From Eisenbergiella tayi (GTDB lineage: Bacteria > Bacillota > Clostridia > Lachnospirales > Lachnospiraceae), in contig NZ_MPDJ01000009.1 of NCBI RefSeq assembly GCF_001881565.1, positions 185,521-249,520 on the forward strand: a DNA stretch of 64,000 nucleotides, read 5' to 3'. Both the position numbers and the translations under genes were made by a program. Below the pieces are notes generated by a model. That model saw nothing but the letters and a program-made list of their open reading frames with translations. It made no database searches and was not told where the DNA came from. The first letter of the stretch is position 1; the number at the start of each line of letters is the position of its first letter. Below are positions 37,193 through 46,207 of this stretch, piece after piece.

Positions 37193-37259
37193 ATTATAAA
37201 GATATGCATTTTCCTTTTGAATGGAAAAAACACATATGCATTATGTACATTTCACATAT
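37193..37259 (-). promoter_or_regulatory. Regulated promoter of the GH78-to-GH42 operon (shared module, copy 1)
   Basis: On the minus strand: -10 TATAAT (37198-37193), 17-base spacer, -35 TTCAAA (37221-37216), and upstream of it a motif to 37259 containing ATTTCACA, TTATGTA, AAACACA and TTTTGAATGGA as read on the plus strand. The 45 bases 37215-37259 match 48186-48230 at 37 positions without gaps, and the -10, spacer length and -35 are identical. The weak -35 joined to an upstream motif is the layout of an AraC/YesN-activated promoter. The leader is about 105 bases. Confidence 0.82.
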
Positions 37260-37271
37260 CCGGGGACAAGA

Positions 37272-37324
37272 AAACAAAAAAAGAAAACCTCCGGCAGCCA
37301 ATTCTCTGATTGGTTCCGAAGGTT
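37272..37324 (-). terminator. Terminator of ABC operon 2
   Basis: Read on the minus strand just after the LplC stop: AACCT, CGG and CCAAT segments pair with ATTGG, CCG and AGGTT (37324-37286), followed by TTCTTTTTTTG. A strong intrinsic terminator, so the GH78 operon needs the separate promoter just beyond it. Confidence 0.82.
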
Positions 37325-37347
37325 CTTTCATTTGTTTTCAGATAATC

Positions 37348-38229
37348 TTATTCCTTTACCGATCCCAGCGTAATCCCCGTCACAAAATATTTCTGCATAA
37401 ACGGATAAATAATTAATATCGGAACCGTTGCTATCACTATTTTAGCTGAATTAAAGGTTCTCTGCGACATCATGTTAATGAGCTGTTCTGTCGACAGCTT
37501 GGAGGTATCGGACATGTTTATTACAAGTGACTGTATGTATGTCTGCAGCGGCACTCTGGAAGGCGTATTGATAAGCAGCATGCCGTCGAAAAAGTTATTC
37601 CAGTGCCCTACGATACTGAAAAGCGTAACTGTTGCGATGGCAGGCTTGGCTAACGGGACACAGATTAAGGACATCATCTGTATCTGATTAATCCCGTCGA
37701 TTTTTGCGGATTCCTTTATGGCCTTCGGCTGGTTTCTGAAAAAGTTCATCAGAAGAATTACATTATATACCGGCACAGCCGAAGGAATAACCAGCGCCCA
37801 GATGCTGTTCAGCAGCCCGGTGGCCTTAATCACAAAATACCATGGCACCAGACTCGCGCCAAAAAGCATGCAGAAAATAGTGAACCACATATAGCGGTCT
37901 CTGGAAGGGAATTCATCCTTCTCCAGAGACAAAGGATAAGCCATGAGAACGGTACAGATAAGATTCAGTCCGCCTCCTAAAATAACCCTTTGTACAGAAA
38001 CTAAAAAAGCCTGAAAAAATCTGGAATCCTTCAGCAGATACTCATAGGATGCCAGTGTGAATTCCACGGGCCAGAAACCCACCCTTCCGGCTACAGCCGC
38101 ATTTTTGCTGCTGAAGGACAGCGCCAGCACATGGAGCAGCGGCAGGAAACACAGCAGCCCGAGGATAACGAGAAGAAGGGTCACTACAAAATCAAATATT
38201 CTGTTTTCCAGTGTTTTATATCTCAGCAT
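37348..38229 (-). CDS. ABC sugar permease, LplC/YtcP type, system 2
   Basis: A 293-residue membrane protein with six predicted helices, EAA loop KESAKIDGINQIQMMSLICVPLAKP and the family C-terminus GITLGSVKE. It pairs with the LplB permease whose stop is 11 bases upstream. Its ribosome site is AGGAGG. It is the last gene of transport operon 2 and is followed by a strong terminator. Confidence 0.92.
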   Translation of the reverse strand: MLRYKTLENRIFDFVVTLLLVILGLLCFLPLLHVLALSFSSKNAAVAGRVGFWPVEFTLASYEYLLKDSRFFQAFLVSVQRVILGGGLNLICTVLMAYPLSLEKDEFPSRDRYMWFTIFCMLFGASLVPWYFVIKATGLLNSIWALVIPSAVPVYNVILLMNFFRNQPKAIKESAKIDGINQIQMMSLICVPLAKPAIATVTLFSIVGHWNNFFDGMLLINTPSRVPLQTYIQSLVINMSDTSKLSTEQLINMMSQRTFNSAKIVIATVPILIIYPFMQKYFVTGITLGSVKE

Positions 38230-38240
38230 ACCCTATCCTC

Positions 38241-39161
38241 CTAAAAAATACGATAATTCGCAAATTTGCGCGCCAGAAAGTTCGATGTTACAATCAGAAG
38301 AAAACTGACTACTGATTTCATAAGCCCGATTGCCGTTGCCAGTGAGTACTGCGCGCTTTCAAAGCTCATACGGTAAACATAGGTATCTATGATGTCCCCT
38401 GTATCGTATACAATAGGAGAATACAGGTTATAAATCTGGTCAAAGCCCGCATTCAGCACATTAGCTATGTTAAGAGTTGCGACAAGGACTACGGTTACCT
38501 TAATGCCCGGCAGCGTGATATTCCATATTTTCTGCAGACGGCTGGCTCCGTCAATGGAAGCCGCCTCATACAGTTCCTGATTGATTCCCGCCAGCGCCGC
38601 GATAAAAATAATCGCACCGTAACCGAATTCCTTCCACACATCTGTTCCGATGATAATTCCCTGGAACAGCTTGTTGCTTCCCAGGAATACAATTGCTTCA
38701 TCAATGATTCCCAGCTTCATCAGCGCCATATTGATGATCCCGCTCCCATCGAGGATATCCCTGAAAATCATGGCGAGAATAACCCAGGAGAGGAAATGCG
38801 GCAGAAAGCAGATGGTCTGAACCGTCTTTTTAAACCTTTTTCCCGCCATCTCATACAGCAGCACCGCAAAAAAAACCGACATTACCAGATTGAAAATGAT
38901 TTTTCCAACGGCAATGACGAGGGTATTCCTGAAAATTTTAAAAGTATCCGGAAGCATAAACATATATTTAAAATTATCCAGACCGACCCACTTGGATTTG
39001 AAAAACCCGAGAACCGGCTGAAAGTTTTCAAAAGCCATGATATTACCGAAAAAAGGCAGTATTGTATAGGTAAACAACACAATTACTCCGGGAAGAAGCA
39101 TCAGATGCATCGGCCATGTATTTTTTAAGGTTATTTTCCTTTTCTTTTTAACTTTAATCAT
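38241..39161 (-). CDS. ABC sugar permease, LplB/YteP type, system 2
   Basis: A 306-residue membrane protein with the LplB start pattern (first helix about 18-38, FENFQPVLGFFKSKWVGLDNF) and EAA loop YEAASIDGASRLQKIWNITLP. It lies 122 bases downstream of the binding-protein gene, separated by a stable UUCG-loop hairpin that probably lowers permease expression relative to the binding protein. AGGAG ribosome site. Confidence 0.92.
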   Translation of the reverse strand: MIKVKKKRKITLKNTWPMHLMLLPGVIVLFTYTILPFFGNIMAFENFQPVLGFFKSKWVGLDNFKYMFMLPDTFKIFRNTLVIAVGKIIFNLVMSVFFAVLLYEMAGKRFKKTVQTICFLPHFLSWVILAMIFRDILDGSGIINMALMKLGIIDEAIVFLGSNKLFQGIIIGTDVWKEFGYGAIIFIAALAGINQELYEAASIDGASRLQKIWNITLPGIKVTVVLVATLNIANVLNAGFDQIYNLYSPIVYDTGDIIDTYVYRMSFESAQYSLATAIGLMKSVVSFLLIVTSNFLARKFANYRIF

Positions 39162-39219
39162 TAAAATCTACACTCCTGTCCTGTTTGTCACAGAGCGATT
39201 CCATTTATGCAGCAATTAA

Positions 39220-39271
39220 AGTATCTGCAGGAAGGGGGAATCCCGAAGGATTCTCCCTTATATCAGATACT
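39220..39271 (-). promoter_or_regulatory. Intercistronic UUCG-loop hairpin between binding protein and permease
   Basis: On the minus strand AGTATCTG pairs with CAGATACT, enclosing a second stem AGGGAGAATCC / GGATTCCCCCT capped by a C-UUCG-G tetraloop. There is no long U-tract. Such stems protect the 3' end of the abundant binding-protein mRNA and partly stop transcription, giving a high binding-protein to permease ratio. The structure is seen; the effect is inferred. Confidence 0.7.
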
Positions 39272-39283
39272 CTTACAGCTGTT

Positions 39284-40972
39284 TTACTGTTTCAGGGCTT
39301 CCAGCTCCGCGAGTATATCACTGCCGCCCAGAGCATTCCATTGCTCTACATATTCGTCGAAGGCATCAATGGACGCTTCCCCGTTTAATATCTTTAAAAA
39401 GGTCTCATCCTCCAACTTCTCCAGAGTCGCCCATTTACTGTCCATTGTTTCGGTCCGGGAATAAGATGCGTCAAAGATCTGGTTCATGTTATCCGCTTCC
39501 TGTCCCAGAAGGCCTGCGCTGCGGACATAAGCCCATCCGGCCAGATTATTTGCTTCCTCTGCCGCTTTTACATCTTCCGTTGCCATCTGATAGGACTCAT
39601 ACCACTGCAGTGCTTCCCCTGCCAAATCGGATTCTTCTTTTTCTCCGTTCACTACTGCCAGCGCCGCTAAGGCTTTGCCTTCCTTGTCATCATATCTGGA
39701 AAGAAGAATGGAAAAAGGCATGGTTGTCCAGCTGTAAGGATCGGTAGGATCTGCTTTCAGGCTTACACCCTGATCCTGGTCGATATCAAACTGATAGTTC
39801 ATTGTTTTGATCGCTGCTTCCTTAACCGCTTCGGAAGAACCGGCCTTCACTACCAGATAGCTTCCGGAAGGAGAAATCATGGCCGTATTATATTTTCCGT
39901 CATCGGCAAGAGGTGCAAGATAGCAGTTCCAGAATACAGAAGGATCATCGGCAATCATGTTGTTCAGCGGCCAGCTCATATTCCACCATGCACCGAAGAA
40001 GATCCCGGCCTGTCCGCTTGTAATCAATTCTTCACAGGTACTGCTGTCCCTTACTACAAAGGAGGTATCAATTACACCGGATTCCACCAGCTTACGGATT
40101 TCCTGCAGCGCATTTTTTGTTTCGGCTGTGTTGGAGCCATAAACAATATTGCCGTCCGCATCCGTAATAAAATGCTTCGGATAAGAATTATAGCGGGCAA
40201 ACAGTGCATCTATACCATAGGTATTGTTGCCGCCCCTGTTCACTATTTTTGAGGATACAACCAGGCCGTTGGTGGTTCCTTTTTCCGCTTTGAACTTCTC
40301 CACAATATTGACAATATCTTCCACTGATTTGGGAGCTTCCAGATTCAGATCTTCCATCCAGTCCCCGCGCACGAAAAGCATCGGTATTCCGTCAGCACCG
40401 GGGCTGATGCTGGGCATGCCCATCAATTTCCCATCAAAGGTTGCACTGGAAAAGCTGATTCCCTTTGTAGTGTCATAGGCCGCCTTCAGATTATCGGAAG
40501 CATATTTATTATAAGCATCCGACATATCTTCCACGGCTCCTGCTGCAACGAGCTGACGCAGCTGCGATTCATTTACGACCATAATGTCAGGAAATTCACC
40601 GGAGGTAATCGCCATACTGACTTTGGTTTCATAGGTATCACTGGGAACGGAAAAATCATATTCATATTTTACACCCAGCTTTTCGCTGATATAATTCACA
40701 AGATAATTATTAGAGGAATCCTGTCCATCCAGATAGGTTGCCCCGGTATCCTCACTCCGTCCCACATGCAGCGTGATTTCTTCCGCCACAGGACCGTAAG
40801 GATCCGCTTCTGATGCGGCAGCCGCTTCTGTTCCTGCATCTTCAGACGCCGTCTGCCGGGTTTCCGCCGGAGACGATGCTGTGTCCTTATCAGCGCCTGC
40901 ACAGGCCGTAAGGGAACCCGCAACAGCCATCGCAAGTACGATGGATAATCCCTTTGAAATCTTTCTTCTCAT
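39284..40972 (-). CDS. ABC transporter solute-binding lipoprotein, system 2
   Basis: The 562-residue protein has the lipobox LTAC (Cys 24), a Ser/Thr/Glu/Ala linker to about residue 60 and a family-1 extracellular binding fold (KLGVKYEYDFSVPSDTYETK, GEFPDIMVVNESQL, TMPFSILLSRY). It is first in its operon, unlike system 1, where the binding protein comes last. It is divergent from the YesN/YesM pair at 41214, which is expected to control it. AAGGAG ribosome site. The minus-strand upstream region has a TATAAT at 41041-41036 but no good -35. Confidence 0.92.
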   Translation of the reverse strand: MRRKISKGLSIVLAMAVAGSLTACAGADKDTASSPAETRQTASEDAGTEAAAASEADPYGPVAEEITLHVGRSEDTGATYLDGQDSSNNYLVNYISEKLGVKYEYDFSVPSDTYETKVSMAITSGEFPDIMVVNESQLRQLVAAGAVEDMSDAYNKYASDNLKAAYDTTKGISFSSATFDGKLMGMPSISPGADGIPMLFVRGDWMEDLNLEAPKSVEDIVNIVEKFKAEKGTTNGLVVSSKIVNRGGNNTYGIDALFARYNSYPKHFITDADGNIVYGSNTAETKNALQEIRKLVESGVIDTSFVVRDSSTCEELITSGQAGIFFGAWWNMSWPLNNMIADDPSVFWNCYLAPLADDGKYNTAMISPSGSYLVVKAGSSEAVKEAAIKTMNYQFDIDQDQGVSLKADPTDPYSWTTMPFSILLSRYDDKEGKALAALAVVNGEKEESDLAGEALQWYESYQMATEDVKAAEEANNLAGWAYVRSAGLLGQEADNMNQIFDASYSRTETMDSKWATLEKLEDETFLKILNGEASIDAFDEYVEQWNALGGSDILAELEALKQ

Positions 40973-41144
40973 AACCTTTATACTCCTTTTATTGGTTTTT
41001 TATTAACTTGTGTACACTCATTAATTTATACAACCATTATATTTACTATCTTTTTGTGCGTATATAATAAAAATCCGACATTCACTTTGATTTCTTGTGC
41101 AATTTATATATATCCCTTTATTTCAGGGAGGCACAGGTGTTAAA

Positions 41145-41173
41145 TTGTGTATTAGATTCTTTTATGCTACACT
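41145..41173 (+). promoter_or_regulatory. Promoter of the YesN/YesM pair of system 2
   Basis: -35 TTGTGT (41145-41150), 17 bases, then an extended -10 TGC-TACACT (41168-41173), giving a transcript start about 35 bases before the ATG at 41214. It shares a 241-base AT-rich divergent region with the binding-protein gene. Confidence 0.6.
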
Positions 41174-41213
41174 TATTTGTGGTATATTTTTAATTTACAG
41201 CAGGAGGAAAATA

Positions 41214-42443
41214 ATGATACCCACACTAATCGCTGATGATTCCGCAGCGGAACTCGATGTTATTTTATATCTGATAAAAAAATATAATCTTCCTTTGACC
41301 CCCGCTGTTGCCTCAGATGGCGAGGAAGCGCTCAATTATATACAAAAAACACCCGTAGATCTTCTGATTACAGATATACGGATGCCATTTATGGACGGAT
41401 TGGTTCTGGCGGAGAAAGCACTTGCCGTAAATCCCCGCCTGAAAATTATCATAAGCAGCGGATACCAGGATTTCTCCTATGCGAAAACAGCCATTTCTCT
41501 TGGGGTAGAGGAATATCTTCTCAAACCGATCCAGCCCCGGGAATTTACGGAACTTATTCTCAGAATTGCCGCTAATCTGGAAAAAGAAAAACAAAAAAGA
41601 CAGGCGGACAGACTGCAGCTTGCCTACAGCCGGGATCAAATTACCCAACAGCTGCTGCGCGGTTCCCTGCGGGCCGGAAAAGACGGACTGCTGCCGAAAG
41701 AAATCCGAAGCCTTATGCCTGAAAAAGGAAATCTGCTTCTGCTGACAGCGAATCCTGACTGTCTCAGCTTACTTTTTAACCTAAGAGCAGAAATCACCCA
41801 GCTTGCAGGCCAGTTTTTTCGTTATCCTGCCCGCAGTATCCCTGCAGACTCTCAATATCTTCTGATCGCTGTCGATTCCCTCGATACAGACGATGAAAAA
41901 TGCAGCAATCTTCAGGGAAAAGCGGATGATTTTGTGGAACGCCTCATCAATATGTATCATCTTCCGTTCCGGGGTGTCTGCGTATCCATGCCTGCGCCCG
42001 AACTGCTGTCCCGCACGGTACAGAATATGAAAGAGTCCTTGTCTGCCATAAATCCAGAAAATTCCGCAAACAGGCAGGAAACAAAAAACCTGGAATCTGC
42101 AAATGGAAAAGTGCGGTTTGTGTGTGAATATATCTCAGCACACTATCAGGAGGATTTGAGCCTGGAAACACTTGCAGAGATCTCTTATCTTCATCCGGAT
42201 TATCTGTCCCGTATCTTCAAGAAAGAAACAGGCATGAACCTGAACCGTTACATAAAGACCTTCCGGCTTAATCAGGCCTGCCGCCAGCTTGAAACCACCC
42301 AGCAGAAAATCACAGCAATCAGCGCTTCCGTCGGTTATCAGAACTGTGCCTATTTTATCCGTTCCTTTACGGAGCATTTTGGAATCAGTCCGGAAAAATA
42401 CCGGCAGAAGCATAATCATACGTCCGGAGGAAAATCATTATGA
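41214..42443 (+). CDS. YesN-type response regulator, system 2
   Basis: The 409-residue protein has a receiver (ADDS at 7-10, phospho-acceptor Asp 54 in LLITDIRMPFMDGL, Lys in YLLKPIQPRE), a middle region of about 150 residues without a motif I recognise, and a C-terminal AraC double HTH (LETLAEISYLHPDYLSRIFKK; ISASVGYQNCAYFIRSF). The frame is open from 41097, but AGGAGG precedes the ATG at 41214. It overlaps the kinase gene by four bases (ATGA). Probable target: the divergent transporter promoter. Confidence 0.94.
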   Translation: MIPTLIADDSAAELDVILYLIKKYNLPLTPAVASDGEEALNYIQKTPVDLLITDIRMPFMDGLVLAEKALAVNPRLKIIISSGYQDFSYAKTAISLGVEEYLLKPIQPREFTELILRIAANLEKEKQKRQADRLQLAYSRDQITQQLLRGSLRAGKDGLLPKEIRSLMPEKGNLLLLTANPDCLSLLFNLRAEITQLAGQFFRYPARSIPADSQYLLIAVDSLDTDDEKCSNLQGKADDFVERLINMYHLPFRGVCVSMPAPELLSRTVQNMKESLSAINPENSANRQETKNLESANGKVRFVCEYISAHYQEDLSLETLAEISYLHPDYLSRIFKKETGMNLNRYIKTFRLNQACRQLETTQQKITAISASVGYQNCAYFIRSFTEHFGISPEKYRQKHNHTSGGKSL

Positions 42444-44185
42444 GAACATTGGATTTGCTTTTCCGATATATACGCGATATGAAGCTGAAGACTAAACTTA
42501 TCTGTATCTATATCATCGCCTCCCTTTCGGCACTTTTCCTTGTCTTTATCGTCCTGAAGGCGGCCTTGGGAAAACAGCTGTTCGCCCACGAGCAGTCCAT
42601 GCTCAGCAACGCCCTTAATCAGAGTATTTCACAATTGGAAACACAGATTAACGATACCATTAATCTGTCCAATGTCATCTATAATAATGATGATATAATA
42701 AGCGCAATCAATGTAGATTACGGAAATGATTATTTTAAAATGTATACGGCATACAGTAATATCATAAAGCCGGAGCTGTATATCTATAAATGTCTGATCC
42801 CGGAGGTAACCGATATCCTGCTTTATTCTTCCTGCGGAATAGTTCCTCACAAAAACCTGGTAAATGATCTGTCTGTCCTGGAAACAGAAGCCTGGTTTCC
42901 TGAAATAAAGGACATCCATACTCCCAGCTGGATAGTGACAGGAACTGAGGGAAACCCCAGCCTTGCCTCTATACGGATGCTTCCGAAAATACCTTCTTAT
43001 CCCTTTGATAATTACCTGTACCTGGAAACAGATTATAACAATTTTTTTGCCTGTACCAATTCCATCAGTCAGGATGCTTATGCTCTTATAATCGCCGGAA
43101 AAAACAATTCCCTGATCTATCAGTACCATTCCTTTCCAGGCGGCGACATGCCTGTAAATGCGCAGAAACTGCTGGAAGATTATGATGCCGCCGTAAAAGA
43201 ATACGGCAGCCGCTATATTTTTCTCACCGCGCCGGTGGAATCCACCGGTTGGAATATTTATTATTACAGTCCTGTCAGCAATGTGAAAGGGACAGTAGAA
43301 CAGACAATTTTTACCGCTTTCTTTATGGTTGCCCTCTGCTTCACCATCCTTTTTCTCCTCACCTTTTTTACGGTGAATTCCATCCTGTCACCCCTGCGGC
43401 AGCTGACCGGGGTGATAAGCAGAATATCATTGGAGGATATTGAAAAGCATGAACTGCTGATTATCCCCAACCGGAATGACGAAATCGGAAAGCTGATTCA
43501 TACCTTTAATTCCATGCTGAAAAGAATACGTTCTCTCATTGATGAAGCTTATGTACAGAAGCTGAAGACGAAGGAATATCAGCTGAATGCGCTGCGCGCC
43601 CAGATCAACCCGCATTTTCTTTACAACACGCTTTCCCTGATAAGCGCACGGGCCATAATAGCTGAGCAGACCGAAATCAGTGAAACCGTACAGCTCCTGA
43701 CTCTCTTTTACCGGACCTCCCTGAATAACGGACAGGATATCACTACCATACGGAATGAACTGGAAAACATAAAGGCTTACATTTCCATTCAGCTTATTCT
43801 TACAAACCATTCCTTCCTGGCAGAGTATCATCTGGAGGAAGAATTCCTGGAGCTGTCCATCCCCTGCCTGATACTTCAGCCCATTGTAGAGAACGCCATT
43901 GAACACGGGCTGCGCAGCAGCCGCAGACAGCCCAGAAGGCTTACAATCGATCTTTCCTCCGAAAAAGATTTCTGCTGTATCAGGGTGTGTGATAACGGCT
44001 GCGGCATCCCGACTGATAAAATCCAGGGGCTTTTTTCCTGTGAAACAACACATATCGGAATAAAAAATGTAAATGAAAGGCTGAAGCTGTCCTACGGTAA
44101 TAATCTGGGACTCCTAATAAACAGTGAAGAAGGCTGCGGAACGGAAGTCATCATAAGGATACCCATTCCCCCAGACACAAAATAA
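42440..44185 (+). CDS. YesM-type sensor histidine kinase, system 2
   Basis: A 581-residue kinase with a helix at about 17-38, an extracytoplasmic sensor to about 285, a second helix, HAMP, the phospho-acceptor motif RAQINPHFLYNTLSLI and an ATPase domain with QPIVENAIEHGL, DNGCGIP and HIGIKNVNERL. Start codon overlaps the regulator stop; ribosome site GGAGG. The sensor probably contacts sugar-loaded binding protein or a free oligosaccharide. A bidirectional terminator follows. Confidence 0.94.
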   Translation: MRTLDLLFRYIRDMKLKTKLICIYIIASLSALFLVFIVLKAALGKQLFAHEQSMLSNALNQSISQLETQINDTINLSNVIYNNDDIISAINVDYGNDYFKMYTAYSNIIKPELYIYKCLIPEVTDILLYSSCGIVPHKNLVNDLSVLETEAWFPEIKDIHTPSWIVTGTEGNPSLASIRMLPKIPSYPFDNYLYLETDYNNFFACTNSISQDAYALIIAGKNNSLIYQYHSFPGGDMPVNAQKLLEDYDAAVKEYGSRYIFLTAPVESTGWNIYYYSPVSNVKGTVEQTIFTAFFMVALCFTILFLLTFFTVNSILSPLRQLTGVISRISLEDIEKHELLIIPNRNDEIGKLIHTFNSMLKRIRSLIDEAYVQKLKTKEYQLNALRAQINPHFLYNTLSLISARAIIAEQTEISETVQLLTLFYRTSLNNGQDITTIRNELENIKAYISIQLILTNHSFLAEYHLEEEFLELSIPCLILQPIVENAIEHGLRSSRRQPRRLTIDLSSEKDFCCIRVCDNGCGIPTDKIQGLFSCETTHIGIKNVNERLKLSYGNNLGLLINSEEGCGTEVIIRIPIPPDTK

Positions 44186-44226
44186 CGGATGCCTTTCTCT
44201 GCCTGCCAACTTATGTATAATAAAAA

Positions 44227-44278
44227 AATCCCCGCAGGGTGCAAAGAGTTTTATACTCTGTCACCCTGCGGGGATTTT
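44227..44278. terminator. Bidirectional terminator between convergent operons
   Basis: A perfect 15-base stem (AATCCCCGCAGGGTG with CACCCTGCGGGGATT), plus an inner AGAG/CTCT pairing, is flanked by an A-run on the left and TTTTCTTTG on the right. It serves the kinase gene (plus) and the binding-protein gene (minus). Confidence 0.92.
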
Positions 44279-44333
44279 CTTTGTTGTCGAAGGCCCCGAA
44301 AGCAGCTGTTAACCGCCGGCCTCTGCTTCCTAT

Positions 44334-46127
44334 TTATTTAACAGTTTTTTCGTTCAGCATCTCCAGGATACCGTCGAAATCATCATCGGTCTGGCTCTTC
44401 ACATCTTTAATATAGCTTTCCCATACACTATCGTCATTAATATCTTTTTCCCCTGTGATAAACTGCAGTGCCAGCTCTTTCACTCTGGTCTCACAGGTTC
44501 CGCTGTAGCCCAGCTGGGCTTTGGAGGACTGTTCCTCTGCGGAAAGATATACTACAGGAGGTCTGTCATAAGGCGCAACGGAATCTTCTCCGCCGTTCAC
44601 ACTGGATTCCACCCAATATTTTCCTTCATAATAGCCCTTGTCTGCACTCCACCAGGGTTCAGGCAGGGATGCCAGATCCAGCATGGCATTGAAATCAATA
44701 GGATTAAAAGGAATACCGGTTCTGCAGACAGAGGATGCCATCAGGCCATATTCCGCAGATTTGGTCGCCGGAGTCTTATCATTTAAGATTTCATCGATAT
44801 AAACCTTATCATTTCCCTGTGTCGTATAGGTCACCCCGTCAACTCCCCAGTTCATCAGTTCCACCATCTGATCCGAATACTGGTAATCGATCATGGACAC
44901 CACATATTCCGGATATTCGGTATCTGCGCTGATATAAATACCCATATTGGCATTCAGGGATTTGGCAGGCTGTCTGGAGCCCCATTTCCAGGGTGTTCCG
45001 TAGGTATCGTTTTTCGGAAGGAAAGCGAGTCCCCATTCCATATTTTCATCCACCTTTGCACTGTTCCAGCTGGCAACGGAACCGGCCCAGAGTGTCGGGC
45101 AGACAGCGCCCACATTGGTGGTTGCCTTCGTCTGTCCCTGGTTGAAGTCTGCGGTTGCGAATTCAGGATCAATATAGCCCGCTTCATATAAACCGTTGAG
45201 ATATTTCAGCATTTCACGGAAATTATCTTCCAGCGGCCCGAAAACCCATTCCTCACCATTATAATACAGGCAGTCCCATGTATGGAAAATTCCCACGAAA
45301 CCACGGTACAAAGAATAGTCCTTCGTGTTATTGATAATTACATAATCCAGATCCAGGGATCCATCATCGATCTTCGCCTGCATATCGGCACATAACTGCG
45401 TAAACTCATCCAGAGTTGTGGGCGGCTCCCATCCGTTATCCCTTAAAAGGTCAAAACGGTAGGCAAATGCAGTAAAGGACTGCGCCCCCTGGATATCATC
45501 CGGATTGTAGAAGCCGTCCATGAAGTAATACATGGAACCGTCCTCATTTTTGGCATAGTCTTCTCCGCCTGCGGTCTCTGCCATATAGTCCGGATAATAT
45601 CTCATATAATCCATATAGTCAGCCAGATTCAGCAGTGTGCCGTCCTCTCCGTACTCATTGACGGCTGCGCCCTTGGTAACGCTGGCCGCATCCTGTACCT
45701 GTCCGGACTGCAGGACTACCAGCTCATTGTCCGCATAATCCACAGCCGGGGTCCTTGTCCAGGTAATATCCAGCTTGCATCCCAGATAAGCCTCCATTCT
45801 CTTCTGCCATTCCTCCTGGATCATGGTGCCTTCGGAGGACTGCTGGTAATCGGCAATGCTCACCTCCAGCTTCAGGACTCCGTCGGGAAGCTCCGGCAGG
45901 GTAATCCCATTGCTTGCCGCTGTGGCCGCCGGATCATTTTTGTCCGTCCCCGAAGCGGCCTCTGTACCGGATGCCGGCTGGCTCTGCTCCTCCTGCGTCT
46001 GTTCCTCCTGTACGGGCGTATCCTGTCCGCCGGATGTTTCCTTGCTGCCGCAGCCGGCAAGAAGCCCTGCTGTCATGATGGCCGCCAGTCCTAAGGACAT
46101 TCCTTTCATAATACTCTTTCTTTTCAT
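44334..46127 (-). CDS. ABC transporter solute-binding lipoprotein, system 3
   Basis: The 597-residue protein starts at the ATG at 46127 (GGAGG five bases upstream), although the frame is open from 46157. The lipobox is LAGC (Cys 26), followed by a Gln/Glu/Ala/Ser-rich linker to about residue 75 and a large family-1 binding fold (LDITWTRTPAVDYADNELVV, WKWGSRQPAKSLNANMGIY). It is the last gene of the LplB, LplC, binding-protein operon. It belongs with the permeases at 46208-48095. A second, unrelated-length binding lipoprotein is encoded with the divergent sensor pair (51042). Confidence 0.92.
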   Translation of the reverse strand: MKRKSIMKGMSLGLAAIMTAGLLAGCGSKETSGGQDTPVQEEQTQEEQSQPASGTEAASGTDKNDPAATAASNGITLPELPDGVLKLEVSIADYQQSSEGTMIQEEWQKRMEAYLGCKLDITWTRTPAVDYADNELVVLQSGQVQDAASVTKGAAVNEYGEDGTLLNLADYMDYMRYYPDYMAETAGGEDYAKNEDGSMYYFMDGFYNPDDIQGAQSFTAFAYRFDLLRDNGWEPPTTLDEFTQLCADMQAKIDDGSLDLDYVIINNTKDYSLYRGFVGIFHTWDCLYYNGEEWVFGPLEDNFREMLKYLNGLYEAGYIDPEFATADFNQGQTKATTNVGAVCPTLWAGSVASWNSAKVDENMEWGLAFLPKNDTYGTPWKWGSRQPAKSLNANMGIYISADTEYPEYVVSMIDYQYSDQMVELMNWGVDGVTYTTQGNDKVYIDEILNDKTPATKSAEYGLMASSVCRTGIPFNPIDFNAMLDLASLPEPWWSADKGYYEGKYWVESSVNGGEDSVAPYDRPPVVYLSAEEQSSKAQLGYSGTCETRVKELALQFITGEKDINDDSVWESYIKDVKSQTDDDFDGILEMLNEKTVK

Positions 46128-46207
46128 TCTTTCCTCCATTTCTGCCGCAAACGGCATGCTTATATTCTCATAAAGACTGCGTGATACGCCGTCTTTTCCT
46201 GACGCGC

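Noticed and set aside
35690..37309. A 539-codon open frame on the plus strand
   Set aside because: It is antisense to the GH78 gene, whose conserved motifs are continuous on the minus strand; no ribosome site or family motif supports it. Long antisense frames are frequent opposite these G/A-rich genes.
40973..41213. A third copy of the conserved promoter motif before the system 2 binding protein
   Set aside because: A TATAAT is present at 41041-41036 on the minus strand, but the -35 is not TTCAAA and the upstream 45 bases do not match the shared block.
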